Shown here: positions 11,100 to 21,080 of the stretch, piece after piece
Numbering within the stretch: the first letter of the stretch is position 1
Layout of the letters: the number at the start of each line of letters is the position of its first letter
Assembly: GCA_921293015.1 (NCBI GenBank)
Contig: OV121089.1
Span: 46,509,220-46,573,219, forward strand
DNA length: 64,000 bases
Direction: 5' to 3'
Source: Phorcus lineatus
Taxonomy: Eukaryota; Mollusca; Gastropoda; Trochida; Trochidae
Notes under the pieces: model-generated
Database searches by the model: none
Seen by the model: the letters and a program-made list of their open reading frames with translations, nothing else
Told to the model about the DNA's origin: nothing
Program-made: the position numbers and the translations under genes

Positions 11100-11175
11100 T
11101 TTTTATGGAATATCAACTTCTTTATTGTACTGATAGCGACGTTTCGGAATAGCTTCTTATGCCGTTTTAAAGCAT
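11100..11175 (-). mobile_element. Degenerate retroelement tail with hammerhead-like fold
   Basis: On the minus strand, CGGCATA...TATTCCG can form a stem directly before GAAAC and GTC, and ATAAAGAAGTTG follows downstream. The same arrangement with a better core occurs at 44729-44762. The expected CUGANGA box is degenerate here (CTTTAAAA). Probably a decayed tail of a Penelope-like or related retroelement. Confidence 0.35.
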
Positions 11176-11652
11176 TAATAATATAAATCCATTTATATTA
11201 TTGTTACCTTATCCTGTTGTCATTTTTACCTTGTTATTCCATCCATATCTAATTTGTGTATATAATTCTGTATCTCGCAATATCCATAAAAAAATTCATG
11301 TCTTCCTTATTTTTGTATGTGTCTGCTTGAGGTAAAGCAATGTCGTAAATAATATACCATACAAAAATATATTATTAATGTCAATATATCTTTATATCAA
11401 CTAATTTGATGCGGGTCTCCCTGTGAGTAACATGGGCGGATGTAAAAGATTTTATGCGCCTGCTGTTTGTCACTCTTTCAAATGTGCATCCGTTTTATAA
11501 ATAATTTTGAATGTCTTGACTAATAACAAATAGGAATCGACAAACTAATATTAAGGTTCTCGATACAACATGACCATTGAAATATGGTTCAATCGGATAT
11601 GAGTTACGAACAGTGTCAAGGCGATTTTCCGTCCCATTTCCTGAAACTCATG
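11176..11652. other. Left flank of the LTR array
   Basis: AT-rich sequence. Its last four bases before the element (11653-11656, GTGT) are the left target-site duplication. Confidence 0.4.
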
Positions 11653-11727
11653 GTGTTAAAACAGAGGGGTTTATGCCTCGTGTTTTGCCTAGAACTGTGT
11701 CGTGGGGGAATAGCTCGGGATCTACAC

Positions 11728-11776
11728 ACCTTCAAAAACAAGCAGAGAAGATTCTTTCAGGCAGGGAACAAGACTG
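11728..11776 (-). repeat. R-like 49-bp repeat, distal copy
   Basis: Identical to 13403-13451. On the minus strand it starts with CAGTCTTGTTCCC immediately after AATAAA (11782-11777) and ends TTTTTGAAGGT. Position and neighbours fit the R region of an LTR at the polyadenylation site. LTR 3 has the counterpart at 18890-18938, with one substitution seen. In LTR 2 most of it is deleted. Confidence 0.7.
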
Positions 11777-13402
11777 TTTATTCTTAAGAAAGTAAATGAA
11801 TCAGACAAGACGTAAATCAATCAGACACAACAAGCCATCAAATAATAAATGAAATCATATGTAAGTTACAGTTATTGAATATAAAAACAATGATACCTGA
11901 GTTAGAATGTTGATAAGTATGATTAACATATTCATTATGTAACAGTACAATATGAGAGTAATTATAATTGAGTTCGATAATCAATAAGTATAATGAACAT
12001 AATTGTATATAACAGTATAATGCAATAGCTATAAATGAACAAAGGATGTGAGTATCTCAACAACTTCTAAATGCAGCTCACTAAGTAATAATTATGTGAC
12101 AAACCGGAGCTTAACAATTTACTTAATATAAATGAACATTACATTCATCTAGATAATATAAATACATATATCGTCTTGACTTCCATGTTTATATGCCATT
12201 CATAAACATTCATTATACACCTAACCCTTATATTAAAATACTTGCTTGAATAGTGATCCTCTTACAACACGTGTGCAATATAAGAAGTATCATGGTAAGT
12301 AAATAAAACGATAATTACATCTAAAGCCTTAAACAAATGATAAATATAAAACATGTCCTACTTTATTAATGTAATGATTCTTTACAATTTAATACTATTG
12401 AAAATATTAGATATATTACGGTATGGAAGGCTTTGTTTAAACACTTGACAAGAGACAACATGAATACAAATTATTGCTAGAATAATGGAGGACTTATTAT
12501 AATTTTAAGTGTGAATCGTTTTAGAGTTAATACAGTACGGAAGGTACACTGATAATTACATTTAAAGCACTTAAACATAGATTTACTCTATTGCCTGTTC
12601 TTGCTCGCATAATGGATAGACTCTTATTTCTAGTTTAGCAAGGTGAAATATTAGACTTACTACGGTACAGGAAGTTATATGATAATCCTATCTTTCATCA
12701 CGATAATTTATCAAAAGTGTAACAATGACATTCTAACGTTTACAGAAACCTATACATGATGAACTCTGTTATTATTTGTAAAGACTACCTATATTTAAGA
12801 CATTAAGGAATATAACAAGCGCTGTTTGATTATTTTGTAACAAGATGGATATTTATAATTGCCTGTATCTTTTGAACTATTCTAATACTTTTCTACATCG
12901 CCGTGGCATCATAATAATTTGTGTAAATTACGTAATAAGACATTGCCCGAATGTGCACGTTTAGCTAGGAAGATAACATTAAAGTTTTGTACCCTAGAAC
13001 ATATGCGCTTACAGACAGGATACCTTGAACGTAAATATATATATAAGTTTCCGGCGCTACATGCCATTTAACATACACAGACGTGTTAAGTAGTACAACA
13101 TGATACACCACAAAGCTATGAATATGAACATTTGAAAACTTGAACATCATCAACACGTTGTACATATATGTGCTTTAGCATCCACGACACCCGACCGAGA
13201 ATAAAATATACATTTTAACATACTTCTCTTCTTTAATACTTCTACATTTTAAGCAAACTGTATAAACACTATTTATGAATTAAAACCACCCAATGCATTA
13301 GAATTGCCTTACTGAATTCTGCCTAAAAATAACATAAGTTCATTATTGAAGGCAGCAGATTTTAAACAAAGTTTCAACACAAATAGCAAAGTGAAGTGAC
13401 TT

Positions 13403-13451
13403 ACCTTCAAAAACAAGCAGAGAAGATTCTTTCAGGCAGGGAACAAGACTG
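13403..13451 (-). repeat. R-like 49-bp repeat, cap-site copy with splice donor
   Basis: Identical to 11728-11776. On the minus strand it begins about 30 bases after a TATA box, within a TCAGT initiator, and ends at GAAG|GTAAGT, a strong splice donor at 13404. It therefore matches a predicted first exon from cap site to donor. Counterparts are at 16666-16714 and 20565-20613. Confidence 0.7.
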
Positions 13452-13474
13452 ACGTTAGAACGTTTAGTCTCCCC

Positions 13475-13481
13475 TTTTATA
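13475..13481 (-). promoter_or_regulatory. LTR 1 TATA box
   Basis: GGGCTATAAAAGGGGAG on the minus strand lies about 30 bases upstream of a TCAGT initiator at 13453-13449. This is a textbook TATA-plus-Inr core promoter driving minus-strand transcription. Confidence 0.7.
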
Positions 13482-14171
13482 GCCCTGATTCTCTGTGTGA
13501 ATTTGAAAATATGTCGTTTCTATCAACCTCTTGATAATGGATAATCTTCATTATGACTACGTGATGTACATTTGATGCGACATTTGCTGTTATCGGCAAA
13601 CGTTGAGTGCCCGGAATGATAATCAAAGTTTATGCCTGCCATTGACTGTTGAAGTAAACGCTCTTGTTGTTAAAGTGATAAGCTGTTGTTTGTCCAACTG
13701 GTCGCTTCGACAGGTTAGTTAATACTTATTGCCTAATAGCTGGGCTTAGCACCTCGTGTCAACTTGTATCGGAGAGAGAGATAAGTGATATCATGCAAGC
13801 TGATTCTACACATTAAGACTTCATGGGTGAAATAATGTAAATTATAACTTTGTAGTGTATAACAAAAATTATGAAAATTTTGAACTAAAATATAGCAATT
13901 TTGGCACTGTTATAGTATCCCTGGGCGTCGTGGAGCTTTTGACCGCAAAAGCTTTTTTGTTTTTTTGTGTGTGTGTGGATAAGGTCACATATAAACATAT
14001 ACATATACATCATACAAAATTCACAAGACAAAATTACATGACAACAAATGTATGTACTGTTCAGATAGCCCACATACTTAAATTTCTTTTAACATAACTG
14101 AAGGATCTAAAATTTGATATCGACCACCATGTACCATAAGAATATAGGCAGCGAAAGGTTGATTAAACATT

Positions 14172-14603
14172 TTATGTAGCTTCCGTGCGGCAAAGAAGAA
14201 ATGCGGAGACTATGAGGAACAGTGAGTGAGGTTTTGGAATGATTTGTTGCCTAGTATTATTCATTTCAGCGACACATTTGGTTTTGATGACATTAAGATG
14301 CATTTGCATTTGATGTAAAAGAGCGTATGTACCCTTGCTTTGATGACATCCGCTCATGGTAGGAATGCTTGGCACGTAGGGTAGCTTGATTTCGTACGTG
14401 TGTGTCCAATATTCCGTGGAGAAATGGGCTTGGAAGGTGGGCTGGAATACTACTCCATAGTTGAGTCTCTGCACTGGACTGGCGCCTAGGATAGGATGGC
14501 CGAGCAGAGTCATAAGCCACAGGGTAATCAAGCTCCAGGATGAACCTTGATGAAATGAGAAGGAAGCCAGAGTTGACCTGGTTGAATGCTGTGGCCACAA
14601 CAT
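14172..14603 (-). CDS. Env-like ORF, copy 1 (probably truncated)
   Basis: A 143-codon frame. A hydrophobic stretch (WSLITLWLMTLLGHPILG) resembles a signal peptide. LNYGVVFQP and YWTHTYEIKLP follow, reminding me of the N-termini of envelope-like proteins of invertebrate Ty3/gypsy elements. This is pattern memory, not a database result. The ORF ends far short of a full envelope and has no visible fusion peptide or membrane anchor, so entry function is not expected. A possible splice acceptor, TTTTTTGCAG (14647-14638), lies just upstream, as expected of a spliced env message. An identical frame is present in copy 2. Confidence 0.5.
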   Translation of the reverse strand: MLWPQHSTRSTLASFSFHQGSSWSLITLWLMTLLGHPILGASPVQRLNYGVVFQPTFQAHFSTEYWTHTYEIKLPYVPSIPTMSGCHQSKGTYALLHQMQMHLNVIKTKCVAEMNNTRQQIIPKPHSLFLIVSAFLLCRTEAT

Positions 14604-14769
14604 AAAAACAACCTAGCACTTATAAGACACAGAAAACTGCAAAAAAGGGTGGTCACTAATAACAATGGCAACTTTAACTCACATCATACATGTCATAGAG
14701 ATAGCCAGATAACCCCTTGCAAACGTTCTACCGAAAGAACTTGCGTCCAAGTTTGCGGCGCCTACCTGA

Positions 14770-15297
14770 CATAGTCCGAGACTTATGGAAATGATCAATC
14801 AGGGAAGGATCAAGATTGGAAGCAGGCTCCCAAGTAGTTTGTGAATAGCCTAACCATTTGATTTGCTACATTTCAGTACCATTTGCCCGTTTACATCGAA
14901 GTATTTGTTCAACAGGATAGGTTATATCATTGTGTGATGTGTCATCCTGTTGCCGAGAAGAAGATGATATAGAGCCTGAATCAGCGTTGTGTGGCTCTGG
15001 AGGTACCATCTGTGTGTTTGATTGACTGGATTCGTCAGCAGAACTGCTGGAAGGTGTGGCTTGTTGCGTGGCAAGAGTTGTGTTATTGTCAACAGCAGAA
15101 GTGCTAGGATTAGCAGGCTGTCTTTCAGGAGTAGGAATGTAATCTGGAAGTCTGTCATTTGGCGTACGGGCCGTGTGAGACTTGAGACGATCCTGTGAAT
15201 GGACGAAGCTTGATTTGTGGCATCGCCATGTCCAGCAGATGGTCAGCTGTCTGGATTGGTAGGGCAGGTGGGACAGCTGTAAATGATGTTGATGCAA
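14770..15297 (-). pseudogene. Chromodomain-bearing frame with internal stop, copy 1
   Basis: Low-complexity Ser/Thr/Gln/Pro sequence with ARTPNDRLPDYIPTPERQ leads into a chromodomain: YPVEQILRCKRANG, then a TAG at about 14866, then IKWLGYSQTTWEPASNLDP and a helix ending LIDHFHKS. The aromatic and acidic pattern (YPVE, IKW, TWEP) is typical of chromodomains, which in chromovirus-type Ty3/gypsy elements sit at the end of integrase and tether it to chromatin. The stop falls inside the domain, in the same frame on both sides. It is present identically in copy 2, so it predates the duplication. Confidence 0.7.
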
Positions 15298-15535
15298 TTG
15301 TTGATGTTGATGTAGATGTCGTTGCCACTGATGACGTTGATGTGGATGCTGTTGATGATGTTGCTGATGTTGTAGTTGACGCTGTTGCAGCTGGTGATAC
15401 TACAGATGTTGGTGTTGTCAGGGTGGGCGTTCCTGGCAACGTTGAGTCTTGTTCCCCGATCAAACTGGTCAGCAGGAACCTTGGATCGTACCCTCGGAGT
15501 CTCTGCCTGTAGTTAGTAGGTGTGGCACCGGTCAT
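15155..15535 (-). CDS. Ser/Thr-rich N-terminal ORF of LTR element, copy 1
   Basis: A 126-codon frame whose ATG directly abuts the primer-binding candidate. It begins MTGATPTNYRQRLRGYDPRF, then becomes a Ser/Thr/Ala/Val run encoded by GTTGAT-like triplets, then AVPPALPIQTADHLLDMAM. It overlaps the chromodomain frame by about 140 bp, shifted by one base. It may be the start of gag joined to the end of pol by an internal deletion. No capsid or zinc-knuckle motif is visible. Confidence 0.45.
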   Translation of the reverse strand: MTGATPTNYRQRLRGYDPRFLLTSLIGEQDSTLPGTPTLTTPTSVVSPAATASTTTSATSSTASTSTSSVATTSTSTSTIASTSFTAVPPALPIQTADHLLDMAMPQIKLRPFTGSSQVSHGPYAK

Positions 15536-15553
15536 CTAGGATAACTCTCACCA
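15536..15553 (-). other. Candidate primer-binding site, copy 1
   Basis: TGGTGAGAGTTATCCTAG starts two bases inside the LTR end. TGG is the invariant complement of a tRNA CCA tail. The tRNA was not identified. The copy-2 equivalent is 18799-18816. Confidence 0.5.
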
Positions 15554-15555
15554 AT

Positions 15556-17177
15556 TAAAACAGAGGGGTTTATGCCTCGTGTTTTGCCTAGAACTGTGTC
15601 GTGGGGGAATAGCTCGGGATCTACACACCTTCAAAAACAATTCTTTACAATTTAATACTATTGAAAATATTAGATATATTACGGTATGGAAGGCTTTGTT
15701 TAAACACTTGACAAGAGACAACATGAATACAAATTATTGCTAGAATAATGGAGGACTTATTATAATTTTAAGTGTGAATCGTTTTAGAGTTAATACAGTA
15801 CGGAAGGTACACTGATAATTACATTTAAAGCACTTAAACATAGATTTACTCTATTGCCTGTTCTTGCTCGCATAATGGATAGACTCTTATTTCTAGTTTA
15901 GCAAGGTGAAATATTAGACTTACTACGGAACAGGAAGTTATACGATAATCCTATCTTTCATCACGATAATTTATCAAAAGTGTAACAATGACATTCTAAC
16001 GTTTACAGAAACCTATACATGATGAACTCTGTTATTATTTGTAAAGACTACCTATATTTAAGACATTAAGGAATATAACAAGCGCTGTTTGATTATTTTG
16101 TAACAAGATGGATATTTATAATTGCCTGTATCTTTTGAACTATTCTAATACTTTTCTACATCGCCGTGGCATCATAATAATTTGTGTAAATTACGTAATA
16201 AGACATTGCCCGAATGTGCACGTTTAGCTAGGAAGATAACATTAAAGTTTTGTACCCTAGAACATATGCGCTTACAGACAGGATACCTTGAACGTAAATA
16301 TATATATAAGTTTCCGGCGCTACATGCCATTTAACATACACAGACGTGTTAAGTAGTACAACATGATACACCACAAAGCTATGAATATGAACATTTGAAA
16401 ACTTAAACATCATCAACACGTTGTACATATATGTGCTTTAGCATCCACGACACCCGACCGAGAATAAAATATACATTTTAACATACTTCTCTTCTTTAAT
16501 ACTTCTACATTTTAAGCAAACTGTATAAACACTATTTATGAATTAAAACCACCCAATGCATTAGAATTGCCTTACTGAATTCTGCCTAAAAATAACATAA
16601 GTTCATTATTGAAGGCAGCAGATTTTAAACAAAGTTTCAACACAAATAGCAAAGTGAAGTGACTTACCTTCAAAAACAAGCAGAGAAGATTCTTTCAGGC
16701 AGGGAACAAGACTGACGTTAGAACGTTTAGTCTCCCCTTTTATAGCCCTGATTCTCTGTGTGAATTTGAAAATATGTCGTTTCTATCTACCTCTTGATAA
16801 TGGATAATCTTCATTATGATTACGTGATGTACATTTGATGCGACATTTGCTGTTATCGGCAAACGTTGAGTGCCCGGAATGATAATCAAAGTTTATGCCT
16901 GCCATTGACTGTTGAAGTAAACGCTCTTGTTGTTAAAGTGATAAGCTGTTGTTTGTCCAACTGGTCGCTTCGACAGGTTAGTTAATACTTATTGCCTAAT
17001 AGCTGGGCTTAGCACCTCGTGTCAACTTGTATCGGAGAGAGAGATAAGTGATATCATGCAAGCTGATTCTACACATTAAGACTTCATGGGTGAAATAATG
17101 TAAATTATAACTTTGTAGTGTATAACAAAAATTATGAAAATTTTGAACTAAAATATAGCAATTTTGGCACTGTTATA
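15556..17177 (-). repeat. LTR 2 (1622 bp, internally deleted)
   Basis: The middle LTR, with the same ends as LTRs 1 and 3 but lacking 636 bp. The sequence jumps from CTTCAAAAACAA (15640) to TTCTTTACAATTT. The lost part includes most of the distal R-like repeat and the AATAAA, so polyadenylation in this LTR is probably impaired. The TATA box (16738-16744) and cap-site repeat (16666-16714) remain. It shares some substitutions with LTR 3 against LTR 1. Confidence 0.85.
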
Positions 17178-17434
17178 GTATCCCTGGGCGTCGTGGAGCT
17201 TTTGACCGCAAAAGCTTTTTTGTTTTTTTTTGTGTGTGTGGATAAGGTCACATATAAACATATACATATACATCATACAAAATTCACAAGACAAAATTAC
17301 ATGACAACAAATGTATGTACTGTTCAGATAGCCCACATACTTAAATTTCTTTTAACATAACTGAAGGATCTAAAATTTGATATCGACCACCATGTACCAT
17401 AAGAATATAGGCAGCGAAAGGTTGATTAAACATT

Positions 17435-17866
17435 TTATGTAGCTTCCGTGCGGCAAAGAAGAAATGCGGAGACTATGAGGAACAGTGAGTGAGGTTTTGG
17501 AATGATTTGTTGCCTAGTATTATTCATTTCAGCGACACATTTGGTTTTGATGACATTAAGATGCATTTGCATTTGATGTAAAAGAGCGTATGTACCCTTG
17601 CTTTGATGACATCCGCTCATGGTAGGAATGCTTGGCACGTAGGGTAGCTTGATTTCGTACGTGTGTGTCCAATATTCCGTGGAGAAATGGGCTTGGAAGG
17701 TGGGCTGGAATACTACTCCATAGTTGAGTCTCTGCACTGGACTGGCGCCTAGGATAGGATGGCCGAGCAGAGTCATAAGCCACAGGGTAATCAAGCTCCA
17801 GGATGAACCTTGATGAAATGAGAAGGAAGCCAGAGTTGACCTGGTTGAATGCTGTGGCCACAACAT
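17435..17866 (-). CDS. Env-like ORF, copy 2 (probably truncated)
   Basis: The translation is identical to the ORF at 14172-14603. The same reservations apply: it is an env-like N-terminal fragment without visible fusion or anchor segments. Confidence 0.5.
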   Translation of the reverse strand: MLWPQHSTRSTLASFSFHQGSSWSLITLWLMTLLGHPILGASPVQRLNYGVVFQPTFQAHFSTEYWTHTYEIKLPYVPSIPTMSGCHQSKGTYALLHQMQMHLNVIKTKCVAEMNNTRQQIIPKPHSLFLIVSAFLLCRTEAT

Positions 17867-18032
17867 AAAAACAACCTAGCACTTATAAGACACAGAAAAC
17901 TGCAAAAAAGGGTGGTCACTAATAACAATGGCAACTTTAACTCACATCATACATGTCATAGAGATAGCCAGATAACCCCTTGCAAACGCTCTACCGAAAG
18001 AACTTGCGTCCAAGTTTGCGGCGCCTACCTGA

Positions 18033-18560
18033 CATAGTCCGAGACTTATGGAAATGATCAATCAGGGAAGGATCAAGATTGGAAGCAGGCTCCCAAGTAG
18101 TTTGTGAATAGCCTAACCATTTGATTTGCTACATTTCAGTACCATTTGCCCGTTTACATCGAAGTATTTGTTCAACAGGATAGGTTATATCATTGTGTGA
18201 TGTGTCATCCTGTTGCCGAGAAGAAGATGATATAGAGCCTGAATCAGCGTTGTGTGGCTCTGGAGGTACCATCTGTGTGTTTGATTGACTGGATTCGTCA
18301 GCAGAACTGCTGGAAGGTGTGGCTTGTTGCGTGGCAAGAGTTGTGTTATTGTCAACAGCAGAAGTGCTAGGATTAGCAGGCTGTCTTTCAGGAGTAGGAA
18401 TGTAATCTGGAAGTCTGTCATTTGGCGTACGGGCCGTGTGAGACTTGAGACGATCCTGTGAATGGACGAAGCTTGATTTGTGGCATCGCCATGTCCAGCA
18501 GATGGTCAGCTGTCTGGATTGGTAGGGCAGGTGGGACAGCTGTAAATGATGTTGATGCAA
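18033..18560 (-). pseudogene. Chromodomain-bearing frame with internal stop, copy 2
   Basis: Same frame and same TAG (about 18129) as copy 1. The two copies are collinear, and no difference was noticed in the chromodomain. Confidence 0.7.
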
Positions 18561-18798
18561 TTGTTGATGTTGATGTAGATGTCGTTGCCACTGATGACGT
18601 TGATGTGGATGCTGTTGATGATGTTGCTGATGTTGTAGTTGACGCTGTTGCAGCTGGTGATACTACAGATGTTGGTGTTGTCAGGGTGGGCGTTCCTGGC
18701 AACGTTGAGTCTTGTTCCCCGATCAAACTGGTCAGCAGGAACCTTGGATCGTACCCTCGGAGTCTCTGCCTGTAGTTAGTAGGTGTGGCACCGGTCAT
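18418..18798 (-). CDS. Ser/Thr-rich N-terminal ORF of LTR element, copy 2
   Basis: Translation identical to 15155-15535; its ATG directly abuts the second primer-binding candidate. Confidence 0.45.
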   Translation of the reverse strand: MTGATPTNYRQRLRGYDPRFLLTSLIGEQDSTLPGTPTLTTPTSVVSPAATASTTTSATSSTASTSTSSVATTSTSTSTIASTSFTAVPPALPIQTADHLLDMAMPQIKLRPFTGSSQVSHGPYAK

Positions 18799-18818
18799 CT
18801 AGGATAACTCTCACCAAT

Positions 18819-21076
18819 TAAAACAGAGGGGTTTATGCCTCGTGTTTTGCCTAGAACTGTGTCGTGGGGGAATAGCTCGGGATCTACACACCTTCAAAAA
18901 CAAGCAGAGAAGATTATTTCAGGCAGGGAACAAGACTGTTTATTCTTAAGAAAGTAAATGAATCAGACAAGAAGTAAATCAATCAGACACAACAAGCCAT
19001 CAAATAATAAATGAAATCATATGTAAGTTACAGTTATTGAATATAAAAACAATGATACCTGAGTTAGAATGTTGATAAGTATGATTAACATATTCATTAT
19101 GTAACAGTACAATATGAGAGTAATTATAATTGAGTTCGATAATCAATAAGTATAATGAACATAATTGTATATAACAGTATAATGCAATAGCTATAAATGA
19201 ACAAAGGATGTGAGTATCTCAACAACTTCTAAATGCAGCTCACTAAGTAATAATTATGTGACAAACCGGAGCTTAACAATTTACTTAATATAAATGAACA
19301 TTACATTCATCTAGATAATATAAATACATATATCGTCTTGACTTCCATGTTTATATGCCATTCATAAACATTCATTATACACCTAACCCTTATATTAAAA
19401 TACTTGCTTGAATAGTGATCCTCTTACAACACGTGTGCAATATAAGAAGTATCATGGTAAGTAAATAAAACGATAATTACATCTAAAGCCTTAAACAAAT
19501 GATAAATATAAAACATGTCCTACTTTATTAATGTAATGATTCTTTACAATTTAATACTATTGAAAATATTAGATATATTACGGTATGGAAGGCTTTGTTT
19601 AAACACTTGACAAGAGACAACATGAATACAAATTATTGCTAGAATAATGGAGGACTTATTATAATTTTAAGTGTGAATCGTTTTAGAGTTAATACAGTAC
19701 GGAAGGTACACTGATAATTACATTTAAAGCACTTAAACATAGATTTACTCTATTGCCTGTTCTTGCTCGCATAATGGATAGACTCTTATTTCTAGTTTAG
19801 CAAGGTGAAATATTAGACTTACTACGGTACAGGAAGTTATATGATAATCCTATCTTTCATCACGATAATTTATCAAAAGTGTAACAATGACATTCTAACG
19901 TTTACAGAAACCTATACATGATGAACTCTGTTATTATTTGTAAAGACTACCTATATTTAAGACATTAAGGAATATAACAAGCGCTGTTTGATTATTTTGT
20001 AACAAGATGGATATTTATAATTGCCTGTATCTTTTGAACTATTCTAATACTTTTCTACATCGCCGTGGCATCATAATAATTTGTGTAAATTACGTAATAA
20101 GACATTGCCCGAATGTGCACGTTTAGCTAGGAAGATAACATTAAAGTTTTGTACCCTAGAACATATGCGCTTACAGACAGGATACCTTGAACGTAAATAT
20201 ATATATAAGTTTCCGGCGCTACATGCCATTTAACATACACAGACGTGTTAAGTAGTACAACATGATACACCACAAAGCTATGAATATGAACATTTGAAAA
20301 CTTGAACATCATCAACACGTTGTACATATATGTGCTTTAGCATCCACGACACCCGACCGAGAATAAAATATACATTTTAACATACTTCTCTTCTTTAATA
20401 CTTCTACATTTTAAGCAAACTGTATAAACACTATTTATGAATTAAAACCACCCAATGCATTAGAATTGCCTTACTGAATTCTGCCTAAAAATAACATAAG
20501 TTCATTATTGAAGGCAGCAGATTTTAAACAAAGTTTCAACACAAATAGCAAAGTGAAGTGACTTACCTTCAAAAACAAGCAGAGAAGATTCTTTCAGGCA
20601 GGGAACAAGACTGACGTTAGAACGTTTAGTCTCCCCTTTTATAGCCCTGATTCTCTGTGTGAATTTGAAAATATGTCGTTTCTATCTACCTCTTGATAAT
20701 GGATAATCTTCATTATGATTACGTGATGTACATTTGATGCGACATTTGCTGTTATCGGCAAACGTTGAGTGCCCGGAATGATAATCAAAGTTTATGCCTG
20801 CCATTGACTGTTGAAGTAAACGCTCTTGTTGTTAAAGTGATAAGCTGTTGTTTGTCCAACTGGTCGCTTCGACAGGTTAGTTAATACTTATTGCCTAATA
20901 GCTGGGCTTAGCACCTCGTGTCAACTTGTATCGGAGAGAGAGATAAGTGATATCATGCAAGCTGATTCTACACATTAAGACTTCATGGGTGAAATAATGT
21001 AAATTATAACTTTGTAGTGTATAACAAAAATTATGAAAATTTTGAACTAAAATATAGCAATTTTGGCACTGTTATA
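18819..21076 (-). repeat. LTR 3 (2258 bp)
   Basis: On the minus strand this is the 5' LTR of the array and the one expected to drive transcription. The TATA box is at 20637-20643. The R-like copies are at 20565-20613 (cap site and donor) and 18890-18938 (after AATAAA). It ends at the right GTGT target duplication. Confidence 0.85.
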
Positions 21077-21080
21077 GTGT

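Larger units (their letters stand above)
11657..13914 (-). repeat. LTR 1 (2258 bp)
   Basis: On the coding (minus) strand this is the 3' LTR of the array. Its length equals LTR 3, and only a handful of substitutions were noticed between them, so insertion is recent. It contains the TATA box at 13475-13481, the 49-bp repeat pair (13403-13451 and 11728-11776) and an AT-rich middle with degenerate internal repeats (GTTAATACAGTACGGAAGG-like blocks). The last 71 bp (11657-11727) would be U5. Confidence 0.85.
13915..15555 (-). mobile_element. LTR-element internal region, copy 1
   Basis: A 1641-bp segment between LTR 1 and LTR 2. In coding order it holds: a primer-binding candidate (15553-15536, TGGTGAGAGTTATCCTAG), a Ser/Thr-rich ORF, a chromodomain frame with one stop, splice-acceptor-like pyrimidine tracts, an env-like ORF, and a short tail with only a weak polypurine tract. 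Most of gag-pol is absent. Confidence 0.8.
17178..18818 (-). mobile_element. LTR-element internal region, copy 2
   Basis: Same length and content as 13915-15555, with only a few differences noticed, for example in the T/GT run near 17220-17240. The primer-binding candidate is at 18799-18816. Confidence 0.8.
11657..21076 (-). mobile_element. LTR retroelement tandem array (LTR-int-LTR-int-LTR)
   Basis: Three near-identical direct repeats (11657-13914, 15556-17177, 18819-21076) alternate with two 1641-bp internal segments. On the plus strand each repeat begins TAAAACAG and ends CTGTTATA, a short inverted pair typical of LTR ends. The outer borders are flanked by GTGT (11653-11656 and 21077-21080), a target duplication that proves the array ends. 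Coding direction is minus. A TGG-starting primer-binding-site candidate lies two bases inside the LTR. Retained coding matter is a Ser/Thr-rich N-terminal ORF, a chromodomain and an env-like start. No reverse transcriptase, RNase H, protease or integrase core was recognised, so the element is non-autonomous. The duplicated arrangement is what unequal recombination between LTRs would give. Confidence 0.85.

Noticed and set aside
11577..11795. Two overlapping plus-strand frames at the left LTR border
   Set aside because: They straddle the target duplication and LTR end, so they post-date the insertion and have no protein-like features.
12965..13165. Repeated 66-codon minus-strand frame in each LTR
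   Set aside because: It lies in the AT-rich middle of the LTR, in the proposed intron, with no protein-like composition; its repetition only reflects the LTR copies.
15195..15512. Plus-strand Asp/Val-rich 105-codon frame in the LTR element (and its copy at 18458-18775)
   Set aside because: It is antisense to the Ser/Thr-rich ORF. The element's promoter, primer-binding site and chromodomain all point to the minus strand.
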